Source: Pseudomonas sp. S04
Lineage (GTDB): Bacteria; Pseudomonadota; Gammaproteobacteria; Pseudomonadales; Pseudomonadaceae
Length of the DNA: 64,000 nucleotides
Direction: 5' to 3'
Assembly (NCBI RefSeq): GCF_009834545.1
Contig: NZ_CP019427.1
Coordinates: 5,763,001 to 5,827,000, forward strand
In this document: positions 27,664-35,961 of the stretch, piece by piece
Position numbering within the stretch: the first letter of the stretch is position 1
Layout of the letters: the number at the start of each line of letters is the position of its first letter
Notes under the pieces: generated by a model
What the model was told of the DNA's origin: nothing
The model's input: only the letters and a program-made list of their open reading frames with translations
Databases searched by the model: none
Made by a program: the position numbers and the translations under genes

Positions 27664-29035
27664 TGCTCAACCAAAACCGCTGAAGCTCGCCGTAGTCGGC
27701 CACACCAACGTCGGCAAAACCTCCTTGTTGCGCACCCTGACCCGGGATGTCGGCTTTGGCGAAGTGTCCCATCGCCCCAGCACCACCCGGCATGTCGAAG
27801 GCGCGCGTTTGTCGGTCGATGGCCAGGCCCTGCTGGAGCTCTACGACACGCCAGGCCTGGAAGACGCGATCGCCCTGCTCGACTACCTCGAACACCTGGA
27901 ACGCCCCGGCGAACGCCTCGACGGCCCTGAGCGCCTGGCGCGTTTCCTCGACGGCAGCGAGGCGCGCCAGCGCTTTGAGCAGGAAGCCAAGGTGCTGCGC
28001 CAACTGCTGGCATCCGACGCCGGGCTGTATGTGATCGATGCCCGCGAACCGGTGCTGGCCAAGTACCGCGACGAACTGCAGGTGCTGGCCAGCTGCGGCA
28101 AGCCGCTGCTGCCGGTGCTGAATTTCGTCAGCAGCGCCGACCATCGCGAACCGGATTGGCGTGAAGCCCTGGCGCGCCTGGGGCTGCATGCGCTGGTGCG
28201 CTTTGACAGTGTCGCGCCGCCGGAAGACGGCGAACGCCGGCTGTATGAAAGCCTGGCGCTGATGCTGGAGAACTCGCGCGGGCAACTCGAGCGCCTGATC
28301 GCCGACCAGCAGGCGCAACGCCTGGCGCGCCAGCAAAGTGCCGCCCGCTTGATCGCTGAACTGCTGATCGACTGCGCCGCCTGCCGCCGCAGCGTGGCCA
28401 GTGACGCCGGGCAGGAACAGCAGGCCATCAGCGACCTGCGCAAAGCCGTACGCCAGCGCGAACAGCGCTGCGTCGAGGCGCTGCTCAAGCTCTACGCCTT
28501 CCGCCCGCAGGACGCCGCCGCCAGCGATTTGCCGCTGCTGGACGGACGCTGGGGCGATGATTTGTTCAACCCCGAAACCCTCAAGCAACTGGGAGTGCGA
28601 GTCGGTAGCGGGATCGCCGCAGGAGCGGCGGCCGGGGCAGGCGTCGACCTGCTGGTGGGCGGCCTGACCCTCGGCGCAGCCGCGCTGGCCGGCGCCATTG
28701 CCGGCGGCGCCCTGCAAACCGCACGCAGTTATGGCAGTCGTTTGCTGGGCAAGATCAAGGGCCAGCGCGAGCTGACTGTCGACGACAGCGTGTTGCGCCT
28801 ATTGGCACTGCGCCAGCGCCAACTGGTGCTGGCCCTCGACCAGCGCGGGCATGCCGCGATGGACAGCATCAAGGTGGATACGCCGCAGGATAAAGACTGG
28901 CGCGAAGGTAAGCTGCCCGAAGCCCTGAGCAAGGCTCGGGCGCACCCGCAATGGTCGTCACTCAATCCCCATGGCAAGTTGAGCCAGGCCGAGCGCCAGG
29001 AGCAGGTGGAGCTGTTGGCCGAAAAGGTAACTTAA
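27656..29035 (+). CDS. GTPase with DUF3482 domain
   Basis: The 459-residue Era/Ras-like P-loop GTPase has the G1 motif GHTNVGKTS (15-23), G3 DTPG (64-67) and a degenerate G4 (NFVSSAD where NKxD would be expected). The DUF3482 C-terminal region includes a Gly/Ala-rich hydrophobic stretch (about residues 318-356) that could dip into or span the membrane. It is translationally coupled to the preceding DUF2868 gene, so the two probably form one membrane-linked GTPase unit. The biological role is unknown. Confidence 0.87.
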   Translation: MTDAQPKPLKLAVVGHTNVGKTSLLRTLTRDVGFGEVSHRPSTTRHVEGARLSVDGQALLELYDTPGLEDAIALLDYLEHLERPGERLDGPERLARFLDGSEARQRFEQEAKVLRQLLASDAGLYVIDAREPVLAKYRDELQVLASCGKPLLPVLNFVSSADHREPDWREALARLGLHALVRFDSVAPPEDGERRLYESLALMLENSRGQLERLIADQQAQRLARQQSAARLIAELLIDCAACRRSVASDAGQEQQAISDLRKAVRQREQRCVEALLKLYAFRPQDAAASDLPLLDGRWGDDLFNPETLKQLGVRVGSGIAAGAAAGAGVDLLVGGLTLGAAALAGAIAGGALQTARSYGSRLLGKIKGQRELTVDDSVLRLLALRQRQLVLALDQRGHAAMDSIKVDTPQDKDWREGKLPEALSKARAHPQWSSLNPHGKLSQAERQEQVELLAEKVT

Positions 29036-29152
29036 CCCTTTGTCACTAGCTTTGTTTAGCGTTTCGCGACTCGCTTTTAGTATGCTGCTCCAACCGCAAC
29101 GCGAAGGTGAACTCCCTATGCTTGGCCAGATAACGAAATCGGAGAAAATACT

Positions 29153-30529
29153 GTGAGGCTCGACAAGTTGCGAGTAAAAAACTATCGCTGCTTCGAACAG
29201 TTCGAGATCGACTTCGATCCGCATCTGACCATCCTAATTGCTTCCAACGGTGGCGGTAAAACTACCATTCTAGATGCTGCCCGAGTCGCACTATGGCCAT
29301 TCATCAAAGGCTTCGACCTGGGCAGTCAGACTGGAAAATCTGCCACTATTCAGATAGAAGATGTGCGTCTCACTCAGTTCAGTACTGGCAACATGGAGCC
29401 TCAAACGCCGAGCACTATTGAAGCCTATGGAGCATGGGCGGACATGAATGAGCCGAACAATTGGTTACAGCAGCGCGTGAGACTGAAAAAGGGTACCAAT
29501 ACCATCGGCGATACAGGGAGCAAAGCCCTTACGTCCTATGGTAAGTCTCTGCAAGAACAGGTGCGTGGTGATACCAATGTAACGCTGCCAATGGTTACCT
29601 ACTTAGGGACTTCCCGACTCTGGTTCGAGGGCCGCTTCACCTCTGTTGCGGCCCAAACCACTCTCGACAGAAGCGAGTACTCCCGAACGTCCGGATACCT
29701 GAATTGCCTATCCTATTCGTCCAGCTTCAAAACCTTCACCGCTTGGTACGGCTGGATCTATCGCAGCTATCGTGAGGCACAACTAATTGCTCTGGAGCGC
29801 AGTACGAAATTGTCCGATACAGGACAACGCTTCGAGCGGGTCATCACGGCCATCAAACATGCCATTGATCTACTAATAAAGGCGCCGACTGGTTGGCACA
29901 GCCTTGAGTACAGTGAGAGTCATCACCAGCAATTGGTCATGCACCACCCCGAGCATGGAGTGTTGTCCGTAGACATGCTCAGCGATGGACTGCGCAACAC
30001 AATTGCCATGGTTGCCGATCTCGCGTTTCGTGCATGCAAACTCAACCCACACCTCGGTGAGCGAGCAGCGCTTGAAACCCCTGGCATTGCCTTGATAGAT
30101 GAAGTGGATATGTTTCTGCACCCATACTGGCAACAAACAATAATAGGGGGGTTGCGGGCCGCTTTCCCCGCGATGCAATTCATTGTAACGACGCATAGTC
30201 CCCAGGTTCTTAGCACCGTACGGCGTGAAAATATCAGGGTGATTGGCAAAGATGCCCACGGCCAAATGGTCGCTTCCCAACCCCTTGCCATGACCTACGG
30301 CGAGCCGAGCAACAGCGTTCTCCACAGTGTGATGCAAGTCGATCCGCAGCCGCCAGTTGATGAAAAGCCCGATTTATTAAGACTCACAGAGTGGGTGGAC
30401 AAGGGTCGGTATGAAGAACAACCAGTAATCGACCTGATGCAGAGACTGATCGCAACGCTTGGCGAACAGCACCCTCAGTTGCAACGACTTCAACGCAGCA
30501 TTAGACGACAACAGGCGTTGAAGGGATGA
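29153..30529 (+). CDS. AAA/ABC-type ATPase of a Septu-like (PtuA-like) two-gene system
   Basis: The 458-residue ATPase has a RecF/SMC-like N-terminus (MRLDKLRVKNYRCFEQFEIDF), Walker A in ASNGGGKT (30-37), an ABC-type signature LSDGLRN (276-282), Walker B with catalytic Glu in ALIDEVD (Glu317), and the switch His in TTHSP (His348). No TOPRIM domain is apparent. It belongs with the COG3950-type ATPases (predicted ATP-binding proteins) that are paired with TIGR02646/PtuB-type HNH proteins; such pairs form the Septu anti-phage module and the effector of retron Ec78. The GTG start has GGAG eight bases upstream. The downstream gene overlaps by 4 bp. A+T content and rare-codon use (TTA, CTA, ATA) are higher than in all neighbours, indicating acquisition. 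Antiviral function is inference. Confidence 0.82.
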   Translation: MRLDKLRVKNYRCFEQFEIDFDPHLTILIASNGGGKTTILDAARVALWPFIKGFDLGSQTGKSATIQIEDVRLTQFSTGNMEPQTPSTIEAYGAWADMNEPNNWLQQRVRLKKGTNTIGDTGSKALTSYGKSLQEQVRGDTNVTLPMVTYLGTSRLWFEGRFTSVAAQTTLDRSEYSRTSGYLNCLSYSSSFKTFTAWYGWIYRSYREAQLIALERSTKLSDTGQRFERVITAIKHAIDLLIKAPTGWHSLEYSESHHQQLVMHHPEHGVLSVDMLSDGLRNTIAMVADLAFRACKLNPHLGERAALETPGIALIDEVDMFLHPYWQQTIIGGLRAAFPAMQFIVTTHSPQVLSTVRRENIRVIGKDAHGQMVASQPLAMTYGEPSNSVLHSVMQVDPQPPVDEKPDLLRLTEWVDKGRYEEQPVIDLMQRLIATLGEQHPQLQRLQRSIRRQQALKG

Positions 30530-31251
30530 GGTCTGTTATTAAGCGTGGATACGGCCCTTTTCAGCTGAACAACTCACATGCTAGTCCGCCAACAACCAGC
30601 GATGCGGCAACCACTCGTTGGAGTAGCTTTGGCTATAAGAGCCAAGTTCTGGACCATCTGCTAGAAGAGCAATACGGGCTGTGCTGCTATAGTGAAATCC
30701 GGCCTGACCGGGCTGGACTGGGCTTTCACATAGAGCATGTCGAAAACAAGAGCCAGCATCCTCAACGAACCTTTGCTTACGACAATTTGGCAGCTAGTGC
30801 ACTGGATAGTGTGAGTGATCTGCAGGCGTTCAAGGCGCAACGAGCTGAACTTTTCGGCGGGCACGCGCTTGGCAAATCTAGCGGGGTCGACATGGGCCGC
30901 TTCGTCTCGTGTCATCAACCCGACTGTAAGCATTTTTTTGCCTATTTGTCCGATGGGCGTGTAGTCCCTGCTGACGGATTGTCGAGCCAGGAAGAAGAGC
31001 GGGCTCGATACACAATCGATTTGCTCAATCTGAATAGCTCCTACCTTCAAGATTTGCGTAAGCGCTGGTGGGACGAGTTAGAAGAGCTTTTCGATGAGCA
31101 TATTGATCAGACAATGGATCTACATTGCCTCGCGGGTATTGACCTTATCCCCACTGGCGGAAGGCTAAGCCAGTTCTTCAGTATCACCCGGGAATTCTAT
31201 GGGAGCGTTGCCGAACAAGTACTAGAACAGAATGCCCCCCTCTTACGATAA
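30526..31251 (+). CDS. HNH-type nuclease (TIGR02646/PtuB-like), partner of the ATPase
   Basis: The 241-residue protein has the TIGR02646-like HNH core: CCYSE (53-57), then HIEHVENKSQHP (Glu70, His71) and AYDNLAAS with Asn87, giving the His ... Asn pair of an HNH site. A further CxxxxC (Cys129, Cys134) may complete a zinc site. It starts by a 4-bp overlap (ATGA) with the ATPase gene, so the two products are made together. In Septu systems the ATPase regulates the HNH nuclease, which degrades nucleic acid on infection; this role is assigned by resemblance. No reverse transcriptase or msr/msd is nearby, so it is not a complete Ec78-type retron. Confidence 0.75.
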   Translation: MRSVIKRGYGPFQLNNSHASPPTTSDAATTRWSSFGYKSQVLDHLLEEQYGLCCYSEIRPDRAGLGFHIEHVENKSQHPQRTFAYDNLAASALDSVSDLQAFKAQRAELFGGHALGKSSGVDMGRFVSCHQPDCKHFFAYLSDGRVVPADGLSSQEEERARYTIDLLNLNSSYLQDLRKRWWDELEELFDEHIDQTMDLHCLAGIDLIPTGGRLSQFFSITREFYGSVAEQVLEQNAPLLR

Positions 31252-31376
31252 CTGGTTTAGACAGCACTCAGTTCTCCAATGCACAAAACAAGTGCCACCG
31301 GATGCACCTACCAAGACCCGAGCTGGTTCACTTTCGCAGAGGATTTCGACCAGCCACATAATTGCTTTGCGAACGG
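31252..31376. other. Right junction of the ATPase/HNH insert
   Basis: These 125 bp lie between the HNH stop and the stop of the convergent phosphonate HD gene. An open plus-strand frame from 31279 reads like plausible protein for about 33 residues (YQDPSWFTFAEDFDQ) before it runs antisense through the HD gene, so it may be a relic of a gene cut by the insertion. No terminator, tRNA, direct repeat or attachment site was recognised. Confidence 0.35.
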
Positions 31377-31937
31377 TCACGCAGCGCTCAGCAACTGCAA
31401 CGCCTTCTCTTTCAGCATGTCCAGGTCGATCACCGGCACCCGCATCTCCTTCGCCTGCTCATCCCACTGGCGCATGCGCAAACTGACAGCGCACAGTGGG
31501 TCCTGCTTGAACGCTTCGGCTTCGGCGGGTGTCATCACCCCGCCCTGATATTCCAGCGTGCGACGGCTGGCTTCGCTCAGGCGCTCGTAGTACCCAGGCT
31601 CAGTCAGCGTCAGGTAACGCTTGGCTTGCACGTGATACTCCACCAGCCGCGCCATGCGCTCGCCAAAACCCAGGCGACGCAGGTAGTCGGCGCCGAGGCG
31701 TTCGTGGCTGACTACCCCGAAGCCGCCCATGTTCTCGGCATTCTCGGTGCAGATGTGCCCGATATCGTGGAAGAACGCCGCCAGCACTACTTCATCGTCG
31801 AAGCCCTCGGCCATGGCCAGTTCGGCAGCCTGGGACATGTGCTCGATCTGCGACACCGGCTCGCCGATGTAGTCACTGGCACCGAAGCGCTCGTACAAGC
31901 CGAACACCTCGGCAATCACCTGCTCATTGCGATCCAT
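31377..31937 (-). CDS. PhnZ-like HD-domain mixed-valent di-iron oxygenase (phosphonate degradation)
   Basis: The 186-residue protein matches the phosphonate-degradation HD family (TIGR03276). Compared with PhnZ, it has the substrate/plug motif YIGEPVS (Tyr23, Glu26) and metal ligands at His33, His57, Asp58, His78, His102 and Asp159, nearly the same spacing. PhnZ cleaves the C-P bond of 2-amino-1-hydroxyethylphosphonate with O2, giving glycine and phosphate. Its usual partner PhnY (Fe/2OG dioxygenase), which makes the hydroxylated substrate, is not in this window. It overlaps the upstream FAD gene by one base and is the last gene of the operon. Confidence 0.87.
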   Translation of the reverse strand: MDRNEQVIAEVFGLYERFGASDYIGEPVSQIEHMSQAAELAMAEGFDDEVVLAAFFHDIGHICTENAENMGGFGVVSHERLGADYLRRLGFGERMARLVEYHVQAKRYLTLTEPGYYERLSEASRRTLEYQGGVMTPAEAEAFKQDPLCAVSLRMRQWDEQAKEMRVPVIDLDMLKEKALQLLSAA

Positions 31938-33070
31938 CAGTGCTCCCCCAATATCGCCTTGAGATTACGTTCGGCCATCGCCGGCCCGACACTCATGCCC
32001 ACACCGGTGTGCATCAACGCCGCATGCACGCCGGGTGCGGCCTGCAGAAACGAAAAGGGCGTAGGCCCTTGAGCACCATAGACGCCCTGCCAGCGCTCGA
32101 CCACCTGCACCTTGCAACCCAGGGTCTGCTCGGCCAGTTCGAGCATCCAGTCATCCACCTGCTCGGCATTGAACGGCGACGGATCGCTGCCGTAATGGTG
32201 GGAGTCGCCGATGATCAGTTCGCCATGGGGCGTCGGGCTGATCAACAGGTGAATGCCCTGTTCATGCAGGTGCGGGGTCTCACGCAGAATCTGCGCCTGC
32301 ACGGCCTGCGCTTGCGGCAAGTCGGCGAAAGCGCCGTAGTGCACGCAGCTCAATCCGGTGAGCAAGGCGTGTTGCAAGTTGAGGTCGATCAGCGGCCGGG
32401 CGCGGAGCATTTGCAAGCGACAGACCTGTGGCTTGAGCGCGGCAATGGGCTCGGCCAGCAGGGTTTGATAGTCGTGACCGGAGCAGACAATGATCTGCTC
32501 GCCACTGAAGCTGCCCGCAGTGCTGTGCACCCGCCCGGGTTCGACGTCGCGCACTAGGGTCGAGAAGTGGAACTCGACCGCCAACTCCCGACGCAGGTAG
32601 TCGATCAAGGCCGGGATGGCCTCGCGGGAATACAGTTGCTGATCGTCCAGGCCATGCAACGCCGCGCGATGATGGCTGAACTGGCCGCCATACAGGTCAC
32701 GCAATGCCGCGCCGCGCAGCAGTTCGACGCGGTAACCGTGCTCGATCGCGCGGCCTTCGCAGAAGGCTGATAACAGCTGCTCTTCAGCTTCGGTGCGGGC
32801 AAACAAATAGGAGCCGTTGCGCTTGAGCTGCAAACCGGCGAGCTGTGCCCATTGGCCCCAGATCTCGCGACTGGCCTTGGCCAGCTCGAGCATCTGGCCG
32901 GGAGGCTGGCCGGTGACCAGGGCCTGGCCAAAGTTGCGCACCGAGGCGCCCAAAGGCGTGGCGCTGCGCTCGAAGACCCTGACCTTGAGGCCACGTTTGG
33001 CGGCGGCATAGGCGTGAGACAAACCGAGAATGCCGGCGCCGACGATCAGCAGGTCGTTGTGTTGTGTCAT
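31937..33070 (-). CDS. TIGR03364-type FAD-dependent oxidoreductase (aminophosphonate catabolism)
   Basis: The 377-residue DAO-fold flavoprotein has an N-terminal FAD motif GAGILGLSHAYAAAKRG (about 10-26) and late GQ/GPT-containing substrate region. It resembles the TIGR03364 family that accompanies aminoethylphosphonate genes; members (PbfC) oxidise N-methylated 2-aminoethylphosphonates or related amines, producing 2-aminoethylphosphonate or phosphonoacetaldehyde. Which amine is used here cannot be read from sequence. AGGA precedes the ATG at 33070. It is coupled to the HD oxygenase (1-bp overlap), so the two likely act on the same pool of imported phosphonate. Confidence 0.85.
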   Translation of the reverse strand: MTQHNDLLIVGAGILGLSHAYAAAKRGLKVRVFERSATPLGASVRNFGQALVTGQPPGQMLELAKASREIWGQWAQLAGLQLKRNGSYLFARTEAEEQLLSAFCEGRAIEHGYRVELLRGAALRDLYGGQFSHHRAALHGLDDQQLYSREAIPALIDYLRRELAVEFHFSTLVRDVEPGRVHSTAGSFSGEQIIVCSGHDYQTLLAEPIAALKPQVCRLQMLRARPLIDLNLQHALLTGLSCVHYGAFADLPQAQAVQAQILRETPHLHEQGIHLLISPTPHGELIIGDSHHYGSDPSPFNAEQVDDWMLELAEQTLGCKVQVVERWQGVYGAQGPTPFSFLQAAPGVHAALMHTGVGMSVGPAMAERNLKAILGEH

Positions 33071-33100
33071 TAAAAGATGTCCTGAATTCAAAGCCGCCTT

Positions 33101-33135
33101 CGCGGGCAAGCGGGGCGGCGCTCCGCTTGCCCGCG
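33101..33135. repeat. 13-bp hairpin with REP-like core within the phosphonate operon
   Basis: CGCGGGCAAGCGG and CCGCTTGCCCGCG form a perfect 13-bp stem around the 9-base loop GGCGGCGCT, in the 91-bp gap between the binding-protein gene and the FAD gene. The arms are related to the GTGGGAG REP core (GCGGGCTTGCCCGC) but lack its ends. It could protect the 3' end of the transporter transcript or reduce readthrough into the catabolic genes. Confidence 0.75.
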
Positions 33136-33161
33136 ATAGGGCCCCTCAGCCAATAGAGAGC

Positions 33162-34187
33162 TTACTTGGCTGCCACTTTCTCGGACTTGCCGTCATACCG
33201 CTTGCGCCACTCGGTCAGGATCTCATCGCGGTTTTTCGAGGCCCAGGCGAAGTCGTTCTTGATCAGGCGCTGCTCGTAGTCGGCCGGCAGTTCGGTCTGC
33301 GGCTTGGCGATGCCAGGCTGGGCGAGCACGGCGAAGTTTTCCTTGTACAGCTCCATTGCCGCGGTGCTTGCGGAGAAGTCGGCGAGTTTCTTCGCAGCCT
33401 CTTCATGGGGCGTGCCCTTGATGACCGCGGTGGCTTCGATTTCCCAGCCCAGGCCCTCTTTCGGCAGGACGATGTCCAGCGGTGCGCCCTGGCGCTTCAA
33501 CTGCACGGCCGGGTATTCGAAGGAAATGCCGATCGGGAATTCCCCGGCCGCCGCCAGCTTGCAGGGCTTGGAGCCGGAGTGAACGTACTGGCCAATGTTC
33601 TGGTGCAGGTCGTCCATGTACTGCCAGCCCTGCTTCTCGCCAAAGGTCTGCAGCCAGGCGCTGACGTCAAGGAAACCGGTACCCGAGGACGCCGGGTTGG
33701 GCATGACGATCTTGCCTTTGTATTCAGGCTTGGTCAGGTCCTGCCAGCTCACCGGCTTGCTCAGGCCCTGCTTCTCGGCTTCCACGGTGTTGAAGCAGAT
33801 GGTCGCGGCCCACACGTCCATGCCCACCCAGGCTGGCGGGTTGGCGGCATCGCGGTAGTTGCCGCCGATCTTGCCCAGCTCCTTCGGCGCGTAGCTTTGC
33901 AGCATGCCTTGCTGATCGAGGATCGCCAGGCTCGACGCCGCCAGGCCCCAGACTGCATCCGCCTGCGGACGGGCTTTTTCCGCCAGCAGCTTGGCGGTGA
34001 TGATGCCGGTGGAGTCACGTACCCACTTGATCTCGACATCCGGGTTGGCCGCTTCGAACGCCTGCTTGTAGGTTTTCAGCTGTTCGGCTTCCAGTGCGGT
34101 GTAGACAGTCAGTTCGGTTTTCGCCGCGAAGGCGTTCATGCTGAAAGCAGTGAGGACAGCAGCGGCTAGAGCCAAGGGCTTGAACAT
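33162..34187 (-). CDS. 2-aminoethylphosphonate ABC transporter, substrate-binding protein
   Basis: The 341-residue periplasmic binding protein has a signal peptide ending NAFA (residues 1-21) and then TELTVYTALEAEQLKTYKQAF, the opening typical of Fe/aminophosphonate-type binding proteins (TIGR03261 group). STGIITAKLLAEK and the core NPASSGTGFLDVSAWLQ follow. It should deliver 2-aminoethylphosphonate or relatives to the permease encoded next. AAGGA precedes the ATG. It is separated from the catabolic genes by a strong hairpin and from the permease gene by 49 bp. Confidence 0.87.
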   Translation of the reverse strand: MFKPLALAAAVLTAFSMNAFAAKTELTVYTALEAEQLKTYKQAFEAANPDVEIKWVRDSTGIITAKLLAEKARPQADAVWGLAASSLAILDQQGMLQSYAPKELGKIGGNYRDAANPPAWVGMDVWAATICFNTVEAEKQGLSKPVSWQDLTKPEYKGKIVMPNPASSGTGFLDVSAWLQTFGEKQGWQYMDDLHQNIGQYVHSGSKPCKLAAAGEFPIGISFEYPAVQLKRQGAPLDIVLPKEGLGWEIEATAVIKGTPHEEAAKKLADFSASTAAMELYKENFAVLAQPGIAKPQTELPADYEQRLIKNDFAWASKNRDEILTEWRKRYDGKSEKVAAK

Positions 34188-34236
34188 GGTGCGGTTCCTT
34201 TCAGGTGCGGATCAGAGGGTTGTGGGTTGGGTCGAT

Positions 34237-35961
34237 TCAGTTGCCGGGCGCGGTCTGGCGCCAGGCCTGGGAGCGCCGCAGCAAACCGCGCGAAGCCCAG
34301 GCCAGGAGCAAGGACACGCCCGCCGAGGTGAACAGGATCAGGGTCGACATGGCGGCCGCGCCGCCGACGTTGCCGGCGTCATCCATGTTCAGCACCGCCA
34401 CCGCCGCAAGGATGGTGTCGGGGCTGTAAAGGAAGATTGCCGCCGAGACGGTGGTCATGGCCGAGACGAACAGGTAGCGCACGATGTCCAGCAACGCCGG
34501 CAGGCAGATCGGCACGGTGACGCGCAGGTAGTGGCGGTACAGCGGCGCCTTGAGCGACAGCGCGGCAGCTTCGAACTCGGCGTCGAGTTGGCGCAGCGCG
34601 GTAGTGGCGGTCATTTGGGCGGTGGTCAGGTAGTGCGCAATGGTGCATACCACCAGCAGGGTCATGGTGCCGTAGAACACATGCAGCGGGTTGCCGTTGA
34701 GGTTGAAGAAGAATACGTAGCCCAGGCCCAGGACCAAGCCCGGCACCGCCATCGGCACGAAGCTGAGCATGCGCAGCGCCAGGTTCAGGCCACGCTGGCC
34801 ACGGGTTTTTTCCATCAGGTAGGCGCCGGTGAAAATCAGCCCGCTGCCGATCAACGCCGTGCACAGGGCCATCTTCACGCTATTGCCGTAGGCCAGCCAG
34901 CCACCACCGGCGGTGTCGCCAAACTGATAGTGCTTGAGCGACAACGACAGGTTGTACGGCCAGAATTTCACCAGCGAGGAGTACACCGCCATGCCGAACA
35001 CCAGTAACAGCACAGCGCAGATCACCAGCACGATGCCCAGGTAACAGCCATCACGCAGCCGCGAAGGCGCCGGTTGGAAGACTTGCGCCCGGCCGCTCAT
35101 GGAGTCGCCATGGCGGCGACGCAACCAGGCATCGACCGCAAAGCTGAGCAGTGCCGGCACCAACAGGACCATACCGATCAGCGCACCGCGACCGAATTGC
35201 TGCTGACCGACCACCGCCTTGTAGGCTTCCAGCGCCAACACCTGATAGTCGCCACCGACCACCACCGGTACGCCGAAGTCGGTGATGGTCAGGGTGAACA
35301 CCAGGCAGAACGCGGCGAAAACGGCCTGGCGGGTCGCCGGCCAGGTGATGCTGCGAAAGGCCCTGGACGGACTGGCGCCCATGCTCGAAGCAGCGTCGAA
35401 CAGCCGCGCATCCGCCAGGGACAGCGCCGACAGCAGGATCATCAAGGCATGGGGAAAGGTGTAGATCACCTCGCCCAGCACGATGCCCCAAAAACCGTAG
35501 ATATTGTCCGACAGCAGCCCCCGCAACAGGCCCTGGTTACCGAACAGGTAGACCAGCGCAATACCCGGCAGCATCGACGGCGCCATCAGCGGCAGCAGCG
35601 ACAGGCCGCGCCAGACAGGCTTGCCGGGAATCAACGTGCGTTGCAGGGCGTAGGCAAACAGGTAGGCCAGCGGGACCACGATGGCCGCGACGCTGAGGGA
35701 CACTTTCAAGCTGTTACCGAGCAACCAGTGAAAGTTGGCGCTGGTCAGCAGCTCGCGGGCGGCGACCAGGCCACCGCCCTGCCCGGCATCGTTGCTGAAG
35801 CCGCGCCAGAAGATCGCCAGCAACGGCATCAACACCGCGACGCTGAGCAGGCACAGGAGCAGGACCTTGCCGCCGAGCACAAAAATCCGATCGCCGATCT
35901 GGGCCCGGGAAGTCTGCCGAACCTGCTTGTGCGGAATCGGCAGGGCCATCTGCGCGCTCAT
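34237..35961 (-). CDS. 2-aminoethylphosphonate ABC transporter, permease
   Basis: The 574-residue inner-membrane protein is a fused double permease: two BPD_transp modules (about residues 70-270 and 345-560) are joined, each with an EAA-like loop (DAASSMGASPSRAFRSITWP and AALSLKAPLYRHYLRVTVP). One polypeptide thus supplies both membrane halves, as in the PhnU2/TIGR03262 type. The ATG overlaps the stop of the ATP-binding gene (TGATG), so the two are translationally coupled. Confidence 0.9.
   Translation of the reverse strand: MSAQMALPIPHKQVRQTSRAQIGDRIFVLGGKVLLLCLLSVAVLMPLLAIFWRGFSNDAGQGGGLVAARELLTSANFHWLLGNSLKVSLSVAAIVVPLAYLFAYALQRTLIPGKPVWRGLSLLPLMAPSMLPGIALVYLFGNQGLLRGLLSDNIYGFWGIVLGEVIYTFPHALMILLSALSLADARLFDAASSMGASPSRAFRSITWPATRQAVFAAFCLVFTLTITDFGVPVVVGGDYQVLALEAYKAVVGQQQFGRGALIGMVLLVPALLSFAVDAWLRRRHGDSMSGRAQVFQPAPSRLRDGCYLGIVLVICAVLLLVFGMAVYSSLVKFWPYNLSLSLKHYQFGDTAGGGWLAYGNSVKMALCTALIGSGLIFTGAYLMEKTRGQRGLNLALRMLSFVPMAVPGLVLGLGYVFFFNLNGNPLHVFYGTMTLLVVCTIAHYLTTAQMTATTALRQLDAEFEAAALSLKAPLYRHYLRVTVPICLPALLDIVRYLFVSAMTTVSAAIFLYSPDTILAAVAVLNMDDAGNVGGAAAMSTLILFTSAGVSLLLAWASRGLLRRSQAWRQTAPGN

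Noticed and set aside
29036..31376. Complete retron (Ec78-type) because of the PtuAB-like pair
   Set aside because: No reverse transcriptase gene and no msr/msd-like inverted-repeat RNA region on either side of the pair.
29036..31376. Integrative element with attachment sites
   Set aside because: I found no integrase, tRNA or flanking direct repeats at the two junctions, so only compositional difference supports acquisition.
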